Shown: positions 1 to 6,612, counted from the stretch's first letter. The stretch: 8,187 nucleotides of DNA from Euryarchaeota archaeon UBA124 (GCA_002502215.1 DAPT01000016.1:1-8187), one strand, 5' to 3'. The notes: a model not told the origin generated them from the sequence alone. Numbers and translations: made by a program.

Positions 1-87
1 ATTTCTGAAATAAAAGGGATAGAATTTACCGGGAAGAAATCAAAAGGCAAGGGAACACAAAGAGTGACCTACAAACTCACCGATTAA
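1..87 (+). CDS. C-terminal end of an unidentified protein (5' truncated)
   Basis: Frame 1 is open from the window edge to a TAA stop at 85-87, giving 28 visible residues that end in QRVTYKLTD. The piece is rich in lysine and glycine (GKKSKGKG). The ending resembles the last beta strand of some winged-helix regulators, but this is far too little to assign a family. It converges on the minus-strand gene at 134-835 with a 46-bp AT-rich gap. That this is a real gene end rather than a chance frame is an inference from the lack of stops, the plausible composition and the AT-rich stretch right after the stop. Confidence 0.55.
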   Translation: MSEIKGIEFTGKKSKGKGTQRVTYKLTD

Positions 88-133
88 TTATCTAAATAAT
101 AAAAATAATAAATTATTTTCGAATAACTTGAAA
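88..133. terminator. AT-rich convergent intergenic terminator region
   Basis: The gap between two converging stop codons is almost pure A/T. It contains a perfect 8-bp inverted repeat, AAAATAAT at 102-109 and ATTATTTT at 112-119, separated by two bases. Each strand also carries T-rich runs just past its gene. Archaeal termination depends mainly on U-rich tracts, so this fits a bidirectional terminator. An AT-only stem with so small a loop would be weak, so the T tracts probably matter more than the hairpin. Confidence 0.5.
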
Positions 134-835
134 CTAATTATCATCATCAAGCATGTTTAGGACATCTGAAACAGTGGATTGCCAAACATCTTTCTTTGCC
201 TTTATTTGATGCAACTCTTCATTTTCTAAAATCTCAAGGATGTCTTCATCGACATCAGCATTCTGTGCCTTAATGTTTGCACGGGTCACAATTTCAATGT
301 CTTCACCAGCTCGATCAGAACGATCCACAGGCGCGATATCTTTACTCGGAATCGTTCGACCAGCGTGGTATTGATTTGTGTCAATATCGGTTTCATTCCA
401 AGTATCCGACCCTATCTTCCTGGCAGCTTCGGGCTCAGGAGGCTTGTTTTTCCATCGATTTTTATTGGCAATATCCTGAATGATGTTTTGTTTTTCAATC
501 TTTTTTTGATTCTCAAAAATTTCTAAAACATCTTGTTCGGTTTGATCCTGTCTCTCCGTAATGTATTGACCTGCTCGGCGTTGTTGTTCCACCAACCAAG
601 GCCCATGAACAGGATCATTGTCGTGTCGGTGAGGCGCTACAGACATAGCTAGCAACTCTTTTGCAAATTGATAGAAGGCATCTTCTGCAGGGGCTTTTGC
701 AATCTCTTCTCGAATACGACTATGTGAGGCGATGCATTTCTGACAGCGAGAGCTTCCAGGCTCGTCCGGTTCATCGCACCACAGACAGCATGCCTGGAAC
801 CCCATATCCTTCATTGCTCGCCTTGGCATAGACAT
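134..835 (-). CDS. Unrecognised zinc-ribbon protein with repeated DILEILEN-type motifs
   Basis: A 233-residue soluble protein of no family I recognise. The N-terminus has a zinc-ribbon-like pair of knuckles, CLWC (17-20) and CQKC (31-34), ten residues apart, followed by a helical stretch and a histidine-rich patch (H69, H71, H77). The rest is charged and probably largely disordered or helical. A short motif occurs three times: DVLEIFEN (102-109), DILEILEN (198-205) and DVLNMLDD (224-231, at the C-terminus). There is no signal peptide or membrane segment. Start choice is uncertain: ATG at 835 and ATG at 829 are both possible, and neither has a clear Shine-Dalgarno or TATA box. The stop is TAG at 136-134. 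A ribbon plus repeated short amphipathic motifs suggests a protein- or nucleic-acid-binding adaptor, but that is only inference. Confidence 0.8.
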   Translation of the reverse strand: MSMPRRAMKDMGFQACCLWCDEPDEPGSSRCQKCIASHSRIREEIAKAPAEDAFYQFAKELLAMSVAPHRHDNDPVHGPWLVEQQRRAGQYITERQDQTEQDVLEIFENQKKIEKQNIIQDIANKNRWKNKPPEPEAARKIGSDTWNETDIDTNQYHAGRTIPSKDIAPVDRSDRAGEDIEIVTRANIKAQNADVDEDILEILENEELHQIKAKKDVWQSTVSDVLNMLDDDN

Positions 836-1053
836 GGATGCTCATACTATCGTAGTTGTTCAAACACATGAAGCCTCGTACATCGCGAGCGAGGATTCAA
901 AGAAGACCATGTTTTGAGAGAATCATGGTTCGAGACCCACGCGCGGACATTATTGAACCAAGCCCATTTTCTGGTGGGCGGCAAAAGATACATCGCGTTC
1001 ATGCAGGGGAAAGACCATTGCCAAATTCTCCAGTGAACAGCTTCTTTAGTGTC
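836..1053. other. Divergent intergenic region, probably holding two promoters
   Basis: This region lies between the minus-strand zinc-ribbon gene and the likely start of the plus-strand M50 protease. Both genes should be transcribed outward from here, but I see no convincing TATA box for either. CCTCG (874-878) and CGAGG (890-894) form a small inverted repeat around a TCGCGA palindrome (883-888), a possible but weak operator. The plus frame of the protease stays open through the region from a TTG at 856. The encoded residues (many Arg and Pro, no hydrophobic or conserved pattern) do not look like protein. Confidence 0.4.
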
Positions 1054-1809
1054 ATGTCGCAAACCCAACCCACACTACACAAAGGTGGAATATGGCATTT
1101 TAGCGATGAAGAAAAGAAACATCTTCTCTACGCGACGGCAGCATTCACCCTCGCTCTTGGTTTTTTGAGTGCAGAAGGGTTGCGTGGACTTTCAATTGGA
1201 CTTTCCTCTTGGGTTCTCCAAATACTCATCTCGATGCCAATTATGTTGATCGCAGTTGGACCTGCATTTGTCCTTCATGAGATTGGTCACAAAATCATAG
1301 CAAAGAAGAATGGCTGTTGGGCAGAGTTTCGAGCAGACCCAAAAGGTCTTCAATTCGGTGTACTGATATCGCTATTCCTGGGTGTCTTGTTTATGGCACC
1401 AGGAGCTGTTATGGTCGCAGGGCTTGTCACGCGGCGACAAAACGGGCACATTGCAATAGCAGGCCCTATGGTCAATCTTGGTCTGTTTGTGATAGGAATC
1501 CCCTTAGGAGCCCTGCTGTTTATGCTAACCAATGCTCAGGATTACAGTAATCTTGCTTACTTGCAAGATGGCACTCTCATCTGGCAATCAATGGTTTATG
1601 ACGGGGTGCTCTACTGGATCGGGGCAAATTTAATTCTTGGTATATTCAACATGCTTCCATTTGGCCCTCTCGATGGGGTAAAGGTAAAAGATTGGAGCAA
1701 TGGCGTTTGGTGGACACTTTTCCTCGTCCTTTTGTCACCTGTCGTCATCTATTTGACGACGCCTTACTCCCCAATGACGTTGGTCATTTGGTTGTCAAAT
1801 CTAGTTTAA
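1054..1809 (+). CDS. M50 family (site-2 protease-like) integral membrane metalloprotease
   Basis: Predicted intramembrane zinc protease of the archaeal M50/S2P type, cutting substrates within or near the membrane. With the ATG at 1054 it has 251 residues. After a short polar N-terminus with a FSDEEKKHLL segment typical of archaeal members, hydrophobic helices lie at about 24-40, 52-74, 101-124, 136-160, 183-200 and 219-240. Catalytic HEIGH is at 75-79 (zinc ligands H75 and H79, base E76). GPMVN (137-141) is the usual second motif. N199..P202..LDG (D207) is the third motif and supplies the remaining zinc ligand. No PDZ or CBS domain is present, so this is a minimal form. The frame is open upstream to a TTG at 856 with ATGs at 868 and 925, but 1054 fits the family length and composition best. 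Its TAA abuts the stop of the opposing gene. The substrate is unknown. Confidence 0.88.
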   Translation: MSQTQPTLHKGGIWHFSDEEKKHLLYATAAFTLALGFLSAEGLRGLSIGLSSWVLQILISMPIMLIAVGPAFVLHEIGHKIIAKKNGCWAEFRADPKGLQFGVLISLFLGVLFMAPGAVMVAGLVTRRQNGHIAIAGPMVNLGLFVIGIPLGALLFMLTNAQDYSNLAYLQDGTLIWQSMVYDGVLYWIGANLILGIFNMLPFGPLDGVKVKDWSNGVWWTLFLVLLSPVVIYLTTPYSPMTLVIWLSNLV

Positions 1810-3849
1810 TCAAAGTCCGTGGATTTCCTTGGACTTGTCGTGGCTCCAATAGTAACACAACCGGAGCAGGTTGAGGTAATGTCCTTGACCGTCCTTCACC
1901 ATCTTCTCGTGAAGTGGTTCGTTGGTCATGAACATGTCTCCCCAGACGTTTGCAGAGGTTCCTTTCTTACCCTTTGGTAGATCAAAGACTTCATTGGTTG
2001 TTGGCTCCAACAAGTTCTTCCAGACGATTGCTGGATTGACGGCCATTGTTACTTCAACAATGATTTCATCTTCATTCAAACCGGTTCCGGTTTGCCAGGA
2101 TTCCTCGCCCATGTCAGCTAGGAATGGCAAACACAGGTCGATGATTGACAAACCAGTCATTGGGTCAGCTCCAGTCATTTGGCCGTATGCTTCTCGCATT
2201 CGTCCACGGTCAGCACCGCGTGAGCCAGTAATCATGCGCAATTTATCGATGGAAGTTGGAACAAGGAAGCGGATGTCTGTGTAGTAGACCAGCGCTTGCT
2301 CACTGTTTCCAGCAGGTGCAAAAATATGCGAGAATGGTTGAGCGCCGCTGCTTTCACCAAGCATATCCATTGGGAACAGAGTCTTGAGTGCATTCGTTGC
2401 AACGGATTGAACAACACGTCGAATCAGGCGTTCTGGGGCTGCAGATACGTCGTTGAAGGATTCCATGTACTCATCAAGATTCAGGATGTCGTATCCTCGA
2501 ACAGCCAAGATAGAGTGAACGTTTGGACCGAGAATCTTGTCACCACCAATCATAGCCTGACTGATCCATCGAGCACCCTTTGCAAAATCACTAGCGGTGA
2601 CGAGGTCAGCATACGCCTTGTATCGGCGAGCAACCCGGTTCATGAAGTCCGCTTGGTCGAGCTTGGTGAAGACCGTAGCAGCATAGTTTGATTTCAATGC
2701 ATGGTCAGCAACCTGACTCGCATTTACACAGGTCAAGAGGTTTCCTTGATCGTGAGGATACATTAGGAGACGACGTCGCTTTGCAGCACCACCGAGAGAG
2801 CCAACCTTTGGATCAGTAAGCATGTATCCGAGACAAGCAGTAACTTCGAAAAGTCGAGCATATTTGTCTTCATCGCTTGCGTTCTTAATCCACTCATCAA
2901 GTCCAGGCTCGATGCAGTGGAATTCAAGAGGAACCATTTCAGAACCGGCTCCGAACATTTGGCGAACAGTGGAGGAACTCATCATTCCCATCATTGTGTA
3001 GAGGGAGGTTTTACCTGTCGTCATGTAGACGTCGGTAATACCCTCTTCACCGAAAGAAATTCGTCGGTCAGGAAGGTTGACTAGTAGATTGAATGAGGTA
3101 GCAGTGTCTCTGTTTCCGTCAACAGCAGGATGAATCCACGTTGTAGGCTTGGTCATAAGGTAGCCACTTGCGTCTTTTCCAAATCCTGCAGGAGAGTATC
3201 GAATCCAACCCAGACGGTTGTTGAATGCAACACCACGGTGCATTAACGAAGGATAGTAGACCTTGTCCTGTGGATCGGAATCTGGTACAACACCTCGGTG
3301 ACCAAGACCCCAAAGGATTGGCTCCCATTCGGAAACGCCGTCTTCTTCACCACTATTTCCTAAGAACGGATGGTTCCCCGAAACGGTTTCACCTGTCAAC
3401 ATAGATCCTCCTAAACGCTCTTCGTCACCTGTCGAGCAGAAAAAGAAGGTCTGTGTCGTTACGAGCTGTTTTGGTGTCCACATGTTTGCGTTAACCACAG
3501 TCTTTTGCTTTAGGAAATCAGACAACGTACTGATTCTGCGCTCGAATTTGAAACGCTCTGATTCAATCCAGGTTGATCCAAGGATTAGATTGGTGTTCAG
3601 CAGCTTTGGTCTGCCAGGTCCAATGTACCGTGTACGAGGGTCGCCCTTGGTATCATCTGTTTCATGAATTGGTTCCCAAGGCCCTTGTGTTGGAATGTAC
3701 TTGAGGAATTCTTCATGGTCAAACGGCATCTTTTGTGCTTCTTTGACTGCGTCTTCGACTTTATCCATCAGCTGAACGTACGTTTCTGTTGGAGTAATTC
3801 GTCCACTTTCTTTGAATTGGTTATGCGATACTGCTCGGTGTTCCCACAT
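1810..3849 (-). CDS. Unrecognised 679-residue soluble protein coupled to the acidic membrane protein
   Basis: I do not recognise a family. The 679 residues contain no signal peptide, no membrane helix, no P-loop and no obvious catalytic signature. The protein is unusually rich in methionine and aromatic residues, with a Met/Ser cluster at 285-298 (TMMGMMSSSTVRQM), an Arg-rich KRRR at 357-360, and Gly-rich loops around 140-165. The N-terminal 60 residues are charged and helical; the bulk looks like a compact globular fold. The ATG at 3849 follows a strong GAGGTGA (3862-3856) that overlaps the stop codon of the preceding gene, so the two are very probably co-translated. Stop is TGA at 1812-1810, end to end with the M50 gene. 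The size, the lack of enzyme motifs and the pairing with an acidic membrane protein would fit a structural or scaffold-bound role, but a novel enzyme is equally possible. Confidence 0.88.
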   Translation of the reverse strand: MWEHRAVSHNQFKESGRITPTETYVQLMDKVEDAVKEAQKMPFDHEEFLKYIPTQGPWEPIHETDDTKGDPRTRYIGPGRPKLLNTNLILGSTWIESERFKFERRISTLSDFLKQKTVVNANMWTPKQLVTTQTFFFCSTGDEERLGGSMLTGETVSGNHPFLGNSGEEDGVSEWEPILWGLGHRGVVPDSDPQDKVYYPSLMHRGVAFNNRLGWIRYSPAGFGKDASGYLMTKPTTWIHPAVDGNRDTATSFNLLVNLPDRRISFGEEGITDVYMTTGKTSLYTMMGMMSSSTVRQMFGAGSEMVPLEFHCIEPGLDEWIKNASDEDKYARLFEVTACLGYMLTDPKVGSLGGAAKRRRLLMYPHDQGNLLTCVNASQVADHALKSNYAATVFTKLDQADFMNRVARRYKAYADLVTASDFAKGARWISQAMIGGDKILGPNVHSILAVRGYDILNLDEYMESFNDVSAAPERLIRRVVQSVATNALKTLFPMDMLGESSGAQPFSHIFAPAGNSEQALVYYTDIRFLVPTSIDKLRMITGSRGADRGRMREAYGQMTGADPMTGLSIIDLCLPFLADMGEESWQTGTGLNEDEIIVEVTMAVNPAIVWKNLLEPTTNEVFDLPKGKKGTSANVWGDMFMTNEPLHEKMVKDGQGHYLNLLRLCYYWSHDKSKEIHGL

Positions 3850-3855
3850 ATTTTT

Positions 3856-3862
3856 TCACCTC
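3856..3862 (-). promoter_or_regulatory. Shine-Dalgarno GAGGTGA overlapping the upstream stop codon
   Basis: Reading the minus strand, GAGGTGA lies six bases before the ATG of the 679-residue protein. Its first bases are shared with the TGA stop (3863-3861) of the acidic membrane protein. A strong match to the anti-Shine-Dalgarno, with the stop inside it and only 11 bases between stop and start, is the classic arrangement for translational coupling. It fixes the start at 3849. Confidence 0.8.
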
Positions 3863-4415
3863 AAAATTTCCTCTTTTTTACGGGAGTTTTTTCCTCTTCT
3901 TCCGGCGAGTTATCGTCCTCAGACTGGTCGCCTTCGACTTCAGGCACTTCATCTCCTTCTTCAAGGCTACCCCCGACATCGACTTCTTCGTCATCTGCAT
4001 CTTCATCGTCAATTTCGACTTCTACATCTTCCAAATCGGCCAGCTCATCATTTTCATCAGAGCCGATGTCTTCCATCATATCATCAACGACTTCATCGAT
4101 TTCTTCATCTTCTTCAGGCATCGATTCACGAACATCTTCCGTTTCATGTCTTGGAAGAAGGAGTTGGAGAACGACTCCTAGCGTACCAGCGACTGCACCA
4201 AGACCAACAACTACACCATTGTTGATGCGCTGTGTGTCATCTGGATCGTCGTTGGTTTCCATACCAGTGACAGGGGGAACTTCGTTACCAACAACATTCG
4301 TAACGATTTCTACAGTTGCCCATGCGGCAAAAATAAGCAAAAGAACAGAAAGCAATTTTGCATTGGAGGTATTCTCTTTAACCCAGTTTGCAAGGGGCGA
4401 TTGACCATCTTCCAT
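3861..4415 (-). CDS. Two-helix membrane protein with long acidic tail
   Basis: Not a family I recognise. From the preferred ATG at 4415 it has 184 residues. Two hydrophobic helices, about 20-41 and 67-88, are joined by a 25-residue acidic loop. Then comes an extremely acidic tail (about 91-176; 47 Asp or Glu in 86 residues) and a short basic end, KTPVKKRKF. A hairpin topology would put both ends on the same side, probably the cytosol, with the tail as a flexible polyanionic arm able to hold a basic protein or metal ions. An ATG at 4439 would add eight residues. I prefer 4415 because it has a Shine-Dalgarno-like GAGGCGG (4426-4420) and lies just beyond the transcript start expected from the TATA-like box at 4452-4459. 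Its stop is embedded in the ribosome binding site of the next gene, which points to joint function with the 679-residue protein. Confidence 0.82.
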   Translation of the reverse strand: MEDGQSPLANWVKENTSNAKLLSVLLLIFAAWATVEIVTNVVGNEVPPVTGMETNDDPDDTQRINNGVVVGLGAVAGTLGVVLQLLLPRHETEDVRESMPEEDEEIDEVVDDMMEDIGSDENDELADLEDVEVEIDDEDADDEEVDVGGSLEEGDEVPEVEGDQSEDDNSPEEEEKTPVKKRKF

Positions 4416-4451
4416 GCTGCCGCCTCGCGACGTTTGCATATAACTTGTGTG

Positions 4452-4459
4452 CTATAAAG
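4452..4459 (-). promoter_or_regulatory. TATA-like box for the acidic membrane protein operon
   Basis: The minus strand reads CTTTATAGC here, in the 40-bp gap between the peptidase gene stop and the acidic membrane protein. With the usual archaeal spacing of about 26 bases, transcription would start near 4430, giving a short leader of roughly 15 bases to the ATG at 4415 and skipping the ATG at 4439. The T-rich run just before it (4470-4460 on the minus strand) could also serve as the U-tract terminator of the peptidase gene. Confidence 0.45.
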
Positions 4460-4479
4460 AAGAGAAAAAATTCCGTTCG

Positions 4480-6249
4480 TCAGGCATCCAAGTATGCGTT
4501 CCTAATTGGGTCTTGGTCCAAATGGAAGAACGAGAATGTGGCCCACCATGTAATTGTGTCAAGTGCATCCACGAGGTTGCTGGTTCCGCTTTGCTCCTCA
4601 CCGTAATCCTTGCCGGTTGTGTCCATCCAATCAATCATCTCATCAACCGTATCGCACGTTTGATGATAACACCAATATCCGTCCACGAGGCCGCCGAAAC
4701 CCATCGTTACAGTTCCTAGGTTGTCTTGGAACGTTGCGTGATCCGAGCGAGCAGTTGTGTCTTCATAGACAATAATCTCTGGTCGGTCTTTTGCCATCCA
4801 ATCATCAACTTTCCAGGTTGCAGCATCGTACCCTTCACCCAACAATGGAGACATCTGCTCCTCAACTCCAATAGCATCAGAACCAATCCACATTGCAAGA
4901 CCAACCATTCCAGGTTGATTCATGACATCATGGTCAAGGCTTGGGCCAATGTAAACGCGCATAGGCCAAACTTCCTCATCTTTCGGGTAACCATCTGGGT
5001 CAACTTGGGGCTCAGGATCACAGTTCCCTTCACCTCCACCATGCCCATCCCCACACGGCGCACCGCCGCCACCAGGCCAGTTTACACCAGCCATATCGAG
5101 ATTGACATAATTGGTAACCTCAACATTTGGATTGTCTTCCTTCACCCAGTAATCAGTCCAGAAATCACTACCACGTTTCCCACCTTCTTCTCCCGACCAC
5201 AGACAAAACACCATTGTGTTTCGCGTGTTGTAGTCGGCCATTGCTTCAGCTACGGTCAAAACCATACTGGTCCCTGCAGTATTGTCATAAGCACCGACTC
5301 GAGTTCCGTAGGTTCTACCGAAGATGTGGGGGTCGAGCATACCACCATTAATTGGCGGTGCGATGTCAAAGTGGGCGCCAAAAACCATCCATTTGTCGCG
5401 ATCAACCTCTCCCCAACGATATCCACAAATGTTGTACGCTTCTGGATTTTGAGCTCCCGTCATCAACGAATCGTAAACGAACCGCTGTACAATCACTTCA
5501 AGCCCAAAGTTTTCCATCGTTTGTATGAGATACTGTGCCGCATCTTCGTAGGCTGCATTCCCCTGTCCCGCCCATCGATCGAGGTAGCCTACCGCCCCAT
5601 CCGCTGCATCTGTCGGGTCGAGGGTCTCGTCCGACATGACGTTGATGTAATTGAAAACGGTCCTTCCATCAACAAGACCGGTGGAATGCCGACCCCCTTC
5701 GGATTCAGTAAAACCGGGTGCTTGTGGACGTTCGACTGAAAGTAGAATTGGTGTCGCTGCACCACCGTTCGAAACGGTTGTGTTGACGATGTCAATTGAA
5801 TTGTTCAGACCAGCAACACGTGAGACGCCCTGCCCAGATTGCGCTTCGAAACCTCCGCGTTCCCACCACGTTTTCCAAGACTCATCGATTGAACGGATCG
5901 GCCAACTTTCCCGTCCATATTCACCAACCAAAATGACTGCTGTGTCCGTTCGAGGTGGTGCAAGCACGGTGAGTAGAACGCTCTCACCAGCCTTCAAATC
6001 AATAACAGTTGAATTTTGGACGAATTGCGTGTCGGTGTTGAGAATAAGGTAAGGAATGTATGCGGAGAGATCTCTATCAGCGGTGATTGTTAATCCTTGA
6101 AAGACGCCCCCGATCAATGTCTCTGGAGTGATGGTAACGTCGCCTGTACCGACCCTTGAATCTTCACCCGTTTCACCAAAACATCCTGCGAGGGGAGCGA
6201 GCATCATGATGCAGACCAGTCCAAGTGCCCTGCGTGCATCTCTCCCCAT
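4480..6249 (-). CDS. Secreted M28 family zinc peptidase, lipoprotein
   Basis: Predicted extracellular aminopeptidase or carboxypeptidase of the M28 family, anchored by lipid and probably feeding on external peptides. With the ATG at 6249 it has 589 residues. The signal peptide ends in a lipobox, LAGC, with the lipidated Cys at 23. A roughly 170-residue beta-type N-terminal region of unknown fold precedes the catalytic domain (about 220-575). Two-zinc site residues are visible in order: H293 (GAHFD), D322 (GAYDNTAGT), E354 as general base and E355 as ligand (WSGEEGG), D385 (NLDMAG) and H529 (CYHQTCDTVD). H504 sits in the family's SDH motif. Between D385 and H504 there is a Gly/Asp-rich insertion with two Cys (about 391-427). 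An in-frame TTG at 6261 is less likely, because the ATG gives a standard signal peptide and fits the TATA-like box at 6287-6294. Confidence 0.9.
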   Translation of the reverse strand: MGRDARRALGLVCIMMLAPLAGCFGETGEDSRVGTGDVTITPETLIGGVFQGLTITADRDLSAYIPYLILNTDTQFVQNSTVIDLKAGESVLLTVLAPPRTDTAVILVGEYGRESWPIRSIDESWKTWWERGGFEAQSGQGVSRVAGLNNSIDIVNTTVSNGGAATPILLSVERPQAPGFTESEGGRHSTGLVDGRTVFNYINVMSDETLDPTDAADGAVGYLDRWAGQGNAAYEDAAQYLIQTMENFGLEVIVQRFVYDSLMTGAQNPEAYNICGYRWGEVDRDKWMVFGAHFDIAPPINGGMLDPHIFGRTYGTRVGAYDNTAGTSMVLTVAEAMADYNTRNTMVFCLWSGEEGGKRGSDFWTDYWVKEDNPNVEVTNYVNLDMAGVNWPGGGGAPCGDGHGGGEGNCDPEPQVDPDGYPKDEEVWPMRVYIGPSLDHDVMNQPGMVGLAMWIGSDAIGVEEQMSPLLGEGYDAATWKVDDWMAKDRPEIIVYEDTTARSDHATFQDNLGTVTMGFGGLVDGYWCYHQTCDTVDEMIDWMDTTGKDYGEEQSGTSNLVDALDTITWWATFSFFHLDQDPIRNAYLDA

Positions 6250-6286
6250 GAATCGATGCAAACCCTCTCTCTATCTCAATTCTTTG

Positions 6287-6294
6287 CATATTAG
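6287..6294 (-). promoter_or_regulatory. TATA-like box for the M28 peptidase gene
   Basis: The minus strand reads CTAATATG, centred about 41 bases before the ATG at 6249. Archaeal spacing predicts transcript starts near 6264, leaving a leader of about 15 bases. A purine-rich GAGAGAGG run lies between start site and ATG but too far from the ATG to be a strong ribosome binding site. Assignment is by position and composition only. Confidence 0.4.
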
Positions 6295-6297
6295 AAT

Positions 6298-6459
6298 TCA
6301 AGGACGTTGGATTGTAGGAATGTCGAAATTAACTTTGGAGTCATTAAAGAACATACAGAATAGGTCATCTTCAGAGCCAACAAAATCAGTTACCAATTCT
6401 CTCGACTGCCTGTGCAGTAAAACTTCAACGTTCTTCCGATAACTGACGGCTTTTACCAA
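6298..6459 (-). CDS. Possible small ORF, 53 codons, TTG start
   Basis: The minus strand is open for 53 codons from a TTG at 6459 to a TGA at 6300-6298. The predicted product begins VKAVSYRKNVEVLLHRQSR and ends in IPTIQRP, with a mixed, protein-like composition (SEDDLFCMFF in the middle). There is no ATG or GTG near the start and no Shine-Dalgarno. The TTG overlaps the stop of the VOC remnant in another frame. It may be a real short gene, a gene remnant like its neighbour, or chance. No homology is recognised. Confidence 0.18.
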   Translation of the reverse strand: MVKAVSYRKNVEVLLHRQSRELVTDFVGSEDDLFCMFFNDSKVNFDIPTIQRP

Positions 6460-6575
6460 GTGTTGTCGAAGATCGCACCATCATCCTTGAACGATTTAAA
6501 TTCGAGATGATTACCAGATGGGTCAACGATGAACATCATCGCCTGTGATCCAGGTTGATCCTTGAAATAAAAAAG
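6453..6575 (-). pseudogene. C-terminal remnant of a VOC (glyoxalase-like) family protein
   Basis: On the minus strand one frame reads about 40 codons to a TAA at 6455-6453. It contains FKDQPGSQAMMFIVDPSGN followed by HLEFKSFKDDGAIF, a very recognisable C-terminal end of a vicinal-oxygen-chelate domain: the DPSGN-x-LEFK signature, whose glutamate is normally a metal ligand. The N-terminal two thirds of the domain are absent. Upstream the frame meets a TGA inside the terminator hairpin at 6576-6607, there is no start codon, and similarity runs almost up to the T tract. I read it as a dead fragment left when the region to its right was replaced. A translated, repurposed fragment starting at the internal ATG pair is possible but unlikely. 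Confidence 0.7.
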
Positions 6576-6607
6576 GCCCCCTCAGGCGCCTGAACGCCTA
6601 AGAGGGC
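6569..6607 (-). terminator. Intrinsic-type terminator after the PstS gene
   Basis: On the minus strand a 13-bp GC-rich stem is formed by 6607-6595 and 6588-6576 around a six-base loop TTCAGG, followed by C and TTTTTT (6574-6569). The two non-Watson-Crick positions are G-U wobbles on the minus strand but C-A mismatches on the plus strand, so the structure belongs to minus-strand RNA, the pstS transcript. Hairpin plus U tract is the bacterial intrinsic-terminator form; in archaea the U tract alone usually drives termination. Confidence 0.75.
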
Positions 6608-6612
6608 GGCTA

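Noticed and set aside
921..945. GGTTCGAGACCC, resembling a tRNA T-arm
   Set aside because: The T-stem does not pair beyond two base pairs, position 60 is wrong, and no acceptor stem or anticodon arm can be built around it on either strand.
856..1053. 66-residue N-terminal extension of the M50 protease
   Set aside because: The frame is open, but the residues lack any conserved or hydrophobic pattern, and the ATG at 1054 gives the normal family N-terminus and length.
847..1068. 73-codon minus-strand frame upstream of the zinc-ribbon gene
   Set aside because: It is Trp- and Arg-rich without pattern, begins inside the M50 gene start, has no ribosome binding site and is probably chance.
1922..2691. 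Plus-strand frames of 120 and 131 codons inside the 679-residue gene
   Set aside because: They lie entirely within a continuous coding region on the other strand and show no recognisable motif or ribosome binding site.
3664..4404. Long plus-strand frame coding an apparent serine-rich protein
   Set aside because: The Ser/Thr runs are simply the antisense of the GAT/GAA codons in the acidic tail of the minus-strand membrane protein, which has a ribosome binding site context and sensible membrane helices.
4726..5739. 337-codon plus-strand frame
   Set aside because: It is antisense to the M28 peptidase, whose zinc ligands and lipobox prove the minus frame. The plus product has no coherent domain.
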